NCBI RefSeq assembly: GCF_002007215.1 | Contig: NZ_MUHX01000001.1 | Span: 91,326 to 155,325 of the forward strand | From: Pyramidobacter sp. C12-8 | Lineage (GTDB): Bacteria; Synergistota; Synergistia; Synergistales; Dethiosulfovibrionaceae | DNA length: 64,000 nucleotides | Direction: 5' to 3' | Part shown: in pieces, positions 58,405-64,000 of the stretch | Layout of the letters: each line of letters opens with the position of its first letter | Numbering within the stretch: position 1 is the first letter of the stretch | Translations under genes and position numbers: made by a program | Notes under the pieces: model-generated | Seen by the model: only the letters and a program-made list of their open reading frames with translations | Database searches by the model: none | Told to the model about the DNA's origin: nothing

Positions 58405-59583
58405 ATGTTGATTACCAGCGGATTTACCTATGTGGCGTTCCTCGTGTTCTTCGCCGGACTGCTCGTGTGGTGCCAGAAAGCGACCAACTGGAAAATCTTC
58501 GATTTCGTGCCGCCGATCGTCATGGTCTATCTGTTCAACATGCTCTTCTGCACGGTCGGCCTGTGGGACATGAAGGCCACGGCGCCGGCCTATTCGGCGG
58601 TGAAGAACAATCTGCTGTACGGCATGATCTTCGTGATGCTGCTGCGCTGCGACATCCGCAAGATGGTCAAGATCGGGCCGCGCATGCTGGCGATCTTCTT
58701 CTGCTGCGCCTTTACGATCATGGCCGGCTTTGTGGCGGCGTACGTGATGTTCAAGAGCAGGATCGGCGCCGAATCCTGGCGCGCCATGGGCGCTCTGTGC
58801 GCCTCGTGGATCGGCGGCTCGGCCAACATGGCGGCGCTGCAGGGCGCGCTGGAGGTGCCGGAGGGCGATTACGCCTGCGCGCTGATCGTCGACACGATCT
58901 ATTACTCGGTCTGGATCGCGCTGCTGCTGATGGCGGTGCCGCTCGAGAAGGCGTGGAACCGTTTCTGCAACGCGCGCACGGTGACGTTCGAAGAGGCGGA
59001 AGACGCTCAGAAGGCCGCCGAGGAAGGCACGGCGAAGATGAGCGGCGCCACGCTCACCATCCTGCTCGGCCTGTCGCTGATGGTTTCGGCGCTGTCGCAG
59101 GTGGCGGGCAAGTACGTGGCCGGCCTGATGCCCGGCATGCTCAAGGATGTGTTCAACGGCTCCACCTGCACGATGCTGATCGTCACGGCGCTCGGCCTGC
59201 TCGCGGCGCTGTCGCCGATCGGGCGCATCGCCGGCGCCGACGCGCTGTCGACGATGTACCTTTACGCCGTCATCTCGCTGTTGGCTTCCCGCGCCGGACT
59301 GAACGAACTGCTCGACGCGCCGATGTGGCTGATGGCCGGGCTGTTCGTGTTCATCGTCCACATCGTCGCCATGGTGATCTTCTCGAAGCTGTTCCACTTC
59401 GACCTGTGCATGGTCTCCACGGCGTCGCTGGCCAACATCGGCGGCGCGGCCTCGGCCCCGATCGTGGCGGCAGCCTACAATCCCGGCTATACCGCTATCG
59501 GCGTGGTCATGGGCGTGATCGGCGCCGCGGCGGGCAACATTCTCGGCTTTGCGGCCGCGTATCTGATGAAAATGTTCGCGTGA
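58405..59583 (+). CDS. DUF819-family membrane protein (putative transporter)
   Basis: 392 residues, about 11 hydrophobic segments, ATG after AAGGGGG. Family marks: PPIVMVYLFNMLFCTVGLWDM, LLYGMIFVMLLRCDIRKMVKIGPRML, MGALCASWIGGSANMAALQGAL and the C-terminal ASLANIGGAASAPIVAAAYNP, which repeats the G-G-(S/A)-A-(N/S) motif. The repeat suggests an inverted two-domain carrier fold. The substrate is unknown. Confidence 0.88.
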   Translation: MLITSGFTYVAFLVFFAGLLVWCQKATNWKIFDFVPPIVMVYLFNMLFCTVGLWDMKATAPAYSAVKNNLLYGMIFVMLLRCDIRKMVKIGPRMLAIFFCCAFTIMAGFVAAYVMFKSRIGAESWRAMGALCASWIGGSANMAALQGALEVPEGDYACALIVDTIYYSVWIALLLMAVPLEKAWNRFCNARTVTFEEAEDAQKAAEEGTAKMSGATLTILLGLSLMVSALSQVAGKYVAGLMPGMLKDVFNGSTCTMLIVTALGLLAALSPIGRIAGADALSTMYLYAVISLLASRAGLNELLDAPMWLMAGLFVFIVHIVAMVIFSKLFHFDLCMVSTASLANIGGAASAPIVAAAYNPGYTAIGVVMGVIGAAAGNILGFAAAYLMKMFA

Positions 59584-59601
59584 TAACAACGAAAAACGGC
59601 G

Positions 59602-59631
59602 CAGCCCCGTCCCCGCGGCGGGGCTGTTTTT
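59602..59631 (+). terminator. Terminator of the DUF819 gene
   Basis: CAGCCCCG pairs with CGGGGCTG, followed by TTTTT. Confidence 0.85.
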
Positions 59632-59650
59632 GACGGAACGGAGGATCTGA

Positions 59651-61042
59651 ATGGAACTGAACGGAAATTTTCACGCGCTTCACGCCGGCCTGCCGGAGGA
59701 TGTTCGGCGCATGAAGGAACACGGGGATTTCGAAGGCGCTCTGGCGGCGATCGAGCGGCGTCTGGCTTGCGGGAATATGCCGGCGGAGATGCGGTACGCC
59801 CTGACGGCGCAGGCGGAGATGATCCGCCGCCTGCCGGGGAACTTCCCTTACCGCCGCGACGAGGCGCTGGAGTTGGTGCGGGCGCATATCGCCGATTTCG
59901 GCGCTGACGAGTTCGATGAGATGGTCCGCGACGGGCGCGTCGAATGGATCTACGTGAACGGCGAACCGCGCTATTTCGGGCGTTTTTTCGAGACGCTCTG
60001 CAAGGTGGACGCGCGTTTTGCCGCGCGGGCGGGCGTCGTCCCCGCCGGAACCGAGCCGCCGGACGAAAACGGCGAGTCGCGGCTCGACCGCGCCGCGCGC
60101 CTGATGCGCGAGAAGGGGAGCATGGCGGTGCGCTTTCGCTGCCGCGCTTCGCTGCGCGTCAAAGACGAGCTGTTCCGCCCCGGCATGAAGGTGAGCGCGG
60201 CGCTGCCATTGCCCTGCGCCTGTCCTTCCCAGAGCGGCGTTGCGATCGACTTGGTCTCGCCGCAGCCGTCGCTGCTCGCGCCGGAGGACGCGCCGCAGCG
60301 CGTCGTCGTCTGGAACGAGACGATGGAGTGGAATCACGATTTTTCCGTGGAGTTCTCGTTCACGCGCCGTCAAAACTTTGTCGATCTGTCCCGGCCGCCG
60401 CAGCAGCCCCGCGGCGAGGCTCCGCAGCTGGACGACACGGCCGAACTGCCGCCGCACGTGCTCTTTACGCCTTTCATGAAGAGTCTGGCGCGCGAGATCG
60501 CCGGCGGCGCCGAAACGGCGCTGGAAAAAGCGCGGCGTTTTTACGATTTCATCACGCTGAACGTGAAGTATCGCTTCATGCCCGATTATTTCTGCCTCGA
60601 GGACATCGCCGCCAGCTGTGCCCGCAACCTGACGGGCGACTGCGGCGTGCAGGCGCTGCTGCTGATCGCCCTGTGCCGGGTGTCGGGCATACCGGCGCGC
60701 TGGGAAAGCGGCTGGGTGACGCGGCCGAACTTCTGCAGCGGACACGACTGGATGATGTTCTACGCGCCTCCGTTCGGCTGGCTGTACGCCGATCCGTCCT
60801 TCGGCGGCGGCGCGGCGCGCGACGGAAACGAGGCGCGGCGGCAGTTTTATTTCGGCCATCTCGACCCGTGGCGCATGGCGGCCAACACGGCCTTTCAGGC
60901 GGATTTTCCCGTGCCGTGGGAAGGCTGGCGCTGCGATCCGTACGACAACCAGTCGGGCGAAATGCTCTGCGACGGGCGCGGTCTGCGCTGGTATGAGTTC
61001 ACGAGCGCGAAAGAGGTCGTTTCCTGCGAGGAGTTGGAGTAA
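59651..61042 (+). CDS. Transglutaminase-like cysteine protease-fold protein
   Basis: 463 residues, ATG after GGAGG, no signal peptide. A helical N-terminal region, a middle beta-domain, then the transglutaminase core: LTGDCGVQALLLIALCR (Cys), PNFCSGHDWMMFYAP (His) and GWLYADPSFGG (Asp), a complete Cys-His-Asp triad. Such proteins act as peptidases or amidases more often than cross-linkers. It sits before the SH3/NlpC gene. Its TAA stop forms the first bases of TIR element copy G. Confidence 0.85.
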   Translation: MELNGNFHALHAGLPEDVRRMKEHGDFEGALAAIERRLACGNMPAEMRYALTAQAEMIRRLPGNFPYRRDEALELVRAHIADFGADEFDEMVRDGRVEWIYVNGEPRYFGRFFETLCKVDARFAARAGVVPAGTEPPDENGESRLDRAARLMREKGSMAVRFRCRASLRVKDELFRPGMKVSAALPLPCACPSQSGVAIDLVSPQPSLLAPEDAPQRVVVWNETMEWNHDFSVEFSFTRRQNFVDLSRPPQQPRGEAPQLDDTAELPPHVLFTPFMKSLAREIAGGAETALEKARRFYDFITLNVKYRFMPDYFCLEDIAASCARNLTGDCGVQALLLIALCRVSGIPARWESGWVTRPNFCSGHDWMMFYAPPFGWLYADPSFGGGAARDGNEARRQFYFGHLDPWRMAANTAFQADFPVPWEGWRCDPYDNQSGEMLCDGRGLRWYEFTSAKEVVSCEELE

Positions 61043-61111
61043 TTCTGTTTCTTTGTTAAAAGACCACGCTCAGCAAAATGTGGTAATGCTTTCTATCGAA
61101 AATCAGTATAA
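61040..61111. repeat. Dispersed TIR element, copy G (minimal, 72 bp)
   Basis: The left end TAATTCTGTTTCTTTGTTAA matches copy D's left end. The right end reverse-complements to TTATACTGATTTTCGATAGA, which differs from copy B's end at three positions. Only about 28 bases lie between the repeats. Confidence 0.75.
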
Positions 61112-61115
61112 AATA

Positions 61116-61148
61116 GATCGCGCGGACTTCATGCTCGTCCGCGCGATC
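61116..61148 (+). terminator. Terminator of the transglutaminase gene
   Basis: GATCGCGCGGAC pairs perfectly with GTCCGCGCGATC around nine bases, followed by CGTCTTTT. The next gene's ribosome site (AAAGGAG) starts directly after it. Confidence 0.75.
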
Positions 61149-61172
61149 CGTCTTTTAAAGGAGTTTTCGATC

Positions 61173-62576
61173 ATGATGAGATTTGATATGCTTGGCGGCG
61201 TTTCGCTGCTGCTGGCTTTGCTGGCTGCGCCGGCGGCGGCGCGCCCGGCGCTGAACCTGACGGGCGAACGCATCGCCGATCTGGACGAACTTTCTCAGGT
61301 GCCGTCGTCGTATCTGCGCGGCGCGCTGAACGTGCGCTGGCTTGACGGAAAAAAACAGCACGAACTGGCCGCGGCGGCCATGGCGAAATTTTTTGCGCCG
61401 TGGCGCGGCGGCGCCGTGGACGATCCTCTCGTTTCCGGATGGGGCTTCGACGTGCTCGACGCGCCGCGCTGGGGCGAAAATCTGCGGCCGCTGACGGAGG
61501 AGAAAAAGATAGCCCTGCGCGGGCAGGCCGCCATGGATCGTTTCCCCTCCATGGACCGCGCCGCCGTCGCCGTCGTCAACACCAGCGCCCGGGCGCTGCC
61601 CACGGGACGTCCCGCTCTCGCCGATCCCGCCGCCGCCGGCGAAGGCTTCCCGTTCGATTACATGCAGTGCGGCGCCGTTTGGGCCGGCACGCCGCTGCGC
61701 GTGAAACACGCCGACCGCAGCGGCGCCTGGTATCTGTGCGAGTCCGGGCTGTTTTCCGGCTGGATCAGAGCCGCCGACGTGGCGCTGGCGGGGCGTTCGT
61801 TCATGGAGAAGTACGACACCGGCCGTTACGGCGTGATCGTGGCCGACGACACGCCGTTGCGCGACGCCAAGGGGCGCACTTTGGCCGTCGTTCACGCGGG
61901 CGCGATTTTCCCCGCGGCGGCGGAGCGCGACGGCATGCTGGTGCTGAACGTGCCCGTGCGCACCGCAAGCGGCACGGCAAGGATCGCTCATGCCTGTGCC
62001 GCCGCCGGAGCGGCGCAGCGTTGGCCGCTGCCGATGGACGCCGCCGGCGTCGGCGCTCTGGCCGACCGCTTCATGGGCGTGAATTACGGCTGGGGCGGCC
62101 TGTTCGAAGACCGCGATTGCTCGGCCACCATGCACGATCTGTTCCTGCCTTTCGGCATCGGCCTGCCGCACCACAGTTCCTTGCAGGCGAAGTGCGGCGT
62201 TTTCGTCGATTTGACCGGAAAGAGCAACGAGGAAAAACTGAAGATCATCCGCGCGCGCGGCGTCCCCTTCCGCACGCTGGTCGGCATGAAAGGGCATGTG
62301 GCCCTGTTCGTCGGGCTGTCGCCCCAGGGCGAGCCGGCGATCCTGCACAACCTGTGGGGCGTGCGGCTGGCGTCGGAGGACGATCCCGATCTGAGCGGGC
62401 GCATCGTGGTCGGCCGCGTTGTCGTCACCACGCTCCGCCCCGGCGTCGAGCGCCGCGGCATGGTTGCGCCCGGCGGACTGCTCGACCGCGTCACCACGCT
62501 GACCTTCTTGCCGGGCTTCGAGCCGGCGGAGAAGGGCTTGGGGGACGATCTTCAAAAAGAAAAACGGCGGCTTTGA
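61173..62576 (+). CDS. Secreted SH3-domain NlpC/P60-type cell-wall endopeptidase
   Basis: 467 residues; ATG 61173 (or the next codon) after AAAGGAG; the longer frame crosses the terminator and is rejected. Signal peptide MLGGVSLLLALLAAPAAA. Two bacterial SH3-like regions follow (GTPLRVKHADRSGAWYLCESGLFSGWIRAADV; the TLAVVHAGAIFP region). The papain-like core comes next: VNYGWGGLFEDRDCSATMHDLF (Cys) and VGMKGHVALFVG (His), with ILHNLWG as a third polar site. It probably cuts gamma-D-Glu-diamino-acid bonds of peptidoglycan in the periplasm. Confidence 0.88.
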   Translation: MMRFDMLGGVSLLLALLAAPAAARPALNLTGERIADLDELSQVPSSYLRGALNVRWLDGKKQHELAAAAMAKFFAPWRGGAVDDPLVSGWGFDVLDAPRWGENLRPLTEEKKIALRGQAAMDRFPSMDRAAVAVVNTSARALPTGRPALADPAAAGEGFPFDYMQCGAVWAGTPLRVKHADRSGAWYLCESGLFSGWIRAADVALAGRSFMEKYDTGRYGVIVADDTPLRDAKGRTLAVVHAGAIFPAAAERDGMLVLNVPVRTASGTARIAHACAAAGAAQRWPLPMDAAGVGALADRFMGVNYGWGGLFEDRDCSATMHDLFLPFGIGLPHHSSLQAKCGVFVDLTGKSNEEKLKIIRARGVPFRTLVGMKGHVALFVGLSPQGEPAILHNLWGVRLASEDDPDLSGRIVVGRVVVTTLRPGVERRGMVAPGGLLDRVTTLTFLPGFEPAEKGLGDDLQKEKRRL

Positions 62577-62597
62577 TCGTTATTTCAAAACCGCCGT
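62564..62597 (-). terminator. Terminator overlapping the NlpC stop codon
   Basis: ACGGCGG pairs with CCGCCGT around 20 bases; on the minus strand TTTTTC follows. It would end the GNAT transcript. Confidence 0.4.
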
Positions 62598-62651
62598 GAG
62601 GCTGCCGTATTTCGTTCAGGCGCCTAAACCGGCCGACGCAACGACGGCTCT

Positions 62652-63098
62652 TTATAGATCCCTTTTCAAGTAAATCATATCGATCAGCTGTCGACCATCT
62701 TCATATATGGGGTGGTCATAATTCTCTACAAAGAAATTTTTGACGATGTGTGATCTTACAAATCCGCATCTTTCGTAGAAACGAAGTATCGCAGGAGTGT
62801 CGCCTGTCCCTGCGTATAACTCGCCGCCAGGCTCCTTGTAGTGATCAACGATAAAAGCAATGAGCTTTTGCCCATATCCTTTCCGTTGGTATTCAGGAAC
62901 GGTAACGATATTTTTAAGCTCGTATCTCCCTGCGTGCTCTTGCGTAACGACACAGATCGCCCTTACGTCGTCGTCGCATAAAGCAAACATGTCGCCGCGC
63001 TGCAAATATTTTTCTATCATATGGATCTGTTCGTCCGCGATCAGCAGAAGTTCCATATACTTTGTTTTATCGCTATCATCGATTTTTACGATTTTCAT
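62652..63098 (-). CDS. GNAT-family N-acetyltransferase
   Basis: 148 residues, ATG after AAAGGGAAAAC. The acetyl-CoA site is ELKNIVTVPEYQRKGYGQKLIAFIVDHY (Q/R-x-x-G-x-G/A) and ILRFYERCGFVRSHI is the usual C-terminal strand-helix. It transfers acetyl from acetyl-CoA to an amine; the substrate is unknown. The gene is much AT-richer than the window average, which points to recent acquisition. Confidence 0.9.
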   Translation of the reverse strand: MKIVKIDDSDKTKYMELLLIADEQIHMIEKYLQRGDMFALCDDDVRAICVVTQEHAGRYELKNIVTVPEYQRKGYGQKLIAFIVDHYKEPGGELYAGTGDTPAILRFYERCGFVRSHIVKNFFVENYDHPIYEDGRQLIDMIYLKRDL

Positions 63099-63468
63099 GT
63101 GCCGTTTTCCCTTTCCGCTTCTCTGCTATCGTTACAGATCCATTATATCATCTGCACTTTCATGAGAAATCCTCGTCTGGCAAACGTCTTGTATCGCCCG
63201 CATCTGATCGAAACCTGCGGCACGGGGCCGATGGAGAGCCGCGGATGTTACGCCGGCTTCACTCCTCCTCCCCCCGATCGGGCCGACGCCCCCGCCGCAG
63301 CGAAAGGATCCGGCGTCAGTCGATCGTCGTCGTTTTTGAGGCAGCGGCCGCGGCGACGCGTTGGGAACTTCAGAGCGTTTTTGGAATTTCCGCGATTACC
63401 GCGGTCGCGACGCTGCGCGCGCAGTGCGAAGCGGCAGGATGACTGCCGCTGACGGAGGAGAATCGGTC
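63099..63468. other. Intergenic region
   Basis: 370 bases without a convincing gene: an AT-rich promoter-like part for the GNAT gene, then GC-rich sequence with arginine-rich random frames. Confidence 0.4.
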
Positions 63469-63603
63469 GTGCGCGACTTCCTGAAGGAAAAAGAAGCTTT
63501 GGAAAATCAAGTCACGCTGAAAGAGATCTGTCGCTTTGGGCTGAAAGTCTTGGCGGTCATCATGCTGTTTATCTTGGGAGTTCAGTCCTTTCTGAAGGGC
63601 TGA
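63469..63603 (+). CDS. Small single-pass membrane protein, unknown
   Basis: 44 residues from GTG 63469, eight bases after GGAGGAG. An in-frame ATG at 63439 would add ten residues. A charged N-terminal helix (RDFLKEKEALENQVTLKEICRF) is followed by one membrane helix (LKVLAVIMLFILGVQSFL). The good ribosome site supports it. The family is not recognised. Its stop borders the insertion-sequence end. Confidence 0.5.
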   Translation: MRDFLKEKEALENQVTLKEICRFGLKVLAVIMLFILGVQSFLKG

Positions 63604-63866
63604 TGCATTGGGTAAATTTTCAGAGTAAATGCAACCTCGTCAAAGTAAATGCGACGGGGTTGCATTTACTTTGACAGGACAAAAGCAGCAAGCAGTCATT
63701 ACGAACACATAATAACGATCAAGATTGCGCTAACGGAACAAATTCAAGGGGATGAAAAGCTGTTACGAGGAAATTGTCCGAAAAAAGTGCATACAAAAGT
63801 GATCCTCAACTGAAAGCAAAATTTTCAGTTCAGAGTTAATGCAATCAAGAAATTAAAAAGGAGCCG
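63604..63866. mobile_element. Insertion-sequence end with clustered terminal repeats
   Basis: GTAAATGCAACC (63625-63636) and GGTTGCATTTAC (63658-63669) are exact inverted repeats. TCAAAGTAAATGC (63640-63652) and GCATTTACTTTGA (63662-63674) are another pair. GAGTTAATGCAAT recurs near 63835, and GAGTAAATGCAAT lies inside the transposase gene. Several copies of one box near an end are typical of transposase-binding sites. The outer boundary and target duplication are not clear. Confidence 0.6.
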
Positions 63867-64000
63867 TTATTTACCGGCGAGAAGAGTCCGCTTTAAACAG
63901 ATATCCTGTGGCGGAATAAGTTCGAGTCCGAGTAAATGCAATACATCCTCGCCATACAGGTTGATAAAGATCTCTGCAGGAGATTTTCCGTTAAATTTTT
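63867..64000 (-). CDS. Transposase C-terminal fragment (integrase-core type), cut by window edge
   Basis: The last 43 codons of a minus-strand gene: FNGKSPAEIFINLYGED, then VLHLLGLELIPPQ and ending RTLLAGK. The N-G-K-(S/T)-P-x-E motif is the usual finish of DDE/rve-type transposases after the H-x-x-x-x-x-x-L-x-x-x-(T/S)-P stretch. The family cannot be fixed from this part. Low GC agrees with a mobile element. Confidence 0.6.
   Translation of the reverse strand, partial: KFNGKSPAEIFINLYGEDVLHLLGLELIPPQDICLKRTLLAGK

Noticed and set aside
60993..61172. N-terminal extension of the NlpC protein to 60993
   Set aside because: It would cross TIR element G and a terminator and overlap the transglutaminase gene; a signal peptide and ribosome site support ATG 61173.

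Overview
The window is about 60% GC, with mostly Shine-Dalgarno-led genes, many GTG starts and long antisense open frames. It looks like a chromosomal segment of an anaerobic, Gram-negative, amino-acid- and organic-acid-using bacterium. The gene content (several TTT and TRAP carboxylate transporters, citrate lyase, RraA-like aldolases, DUF4491, FeoAB with a Cys-rich partner, a YadA-type trimeric adhesin with a coiled coil after the membrane anchor) fits Synergistetes, and I would guess a Pyramidobacter-like organism. That placement is inference from gene content only. Four identical copies of a 16-bp parS centromere palindrome lie between genes, which argues for an origin-proximal chromosomal position.

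Layout. 0-3.4 kb: end of an EamA-type exporter, an S9 peptidase and an M19 dipeptidase (peptide use). 3.7-8.6 kb: a 1583-residue trimeric autotransporter adhesin with a G8 tract upstream of its start. 8.9-16 kb: a citrate module (tctC-tctB-tctA-citD-citE-citF) with a divergent LysR regulator. 16.3-18.4 kb: acetamidase/formamidase and an amino-acid permease. 18.7-22.6 kb: RmuC, a CobD/HisC-like protein that has lost its PLP lysine, and small enzymes. 23-27.5 kb: a TRAP transporter with a nitrilase-like hydrolase and an RraA-like protein. 27.7-30 kb: an orphan solute-binding protein and a MocR regulator. 30.3-34 kb: a zinc-uptake operon. 34.3-41.2 kb: a seven-gene catabolic operon (DUF1932 dehydrogenase, second TTT system, RraA, SLC13 permease, DUF6282). 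41.5-44.5 kb: an overlapping ApbE/NusG-II/Gx/DUF4405/DUF4491 membrane redox cassette. 44.6-45.4 kb: a THF riboswitch and folT. 45.8-53.4 kb: an NSS transporter, a D-threonine-aldolase-like enzyme, a RibD-like reductase, a FeoA-FeoB fusion and a VanX-type dipeptidase. 53.6-57.2 kb: guaB and a SirTM/zinc-macrodomain ADP-ribosylation pair. 57.6-63.6 kb: methyltransferase, DUF819, transglutaminase, SH3/NlpC and GNAT genes. The last 400 bp hold the end of an insertion sequence.

Four things tie the region together. (1) The parS sites. (2) A dispersed family of short elements (about 70-165 bp) with 22-bp terminal inverted repeats, in seven full or partial copies; three of their ends coincide with the stop codons of neighbouring genes. 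(3) In all three multi-subunit carboxylate transporter operons, a strong hairpin or terminator separates the first-transcribed binding-protein gene from the permease genes. (4) A 15-bp operator-like sequence is shared by the two TTT operons, 26 kb apart. No rRNA, tRNA, CRISPR array or prophage was seen.
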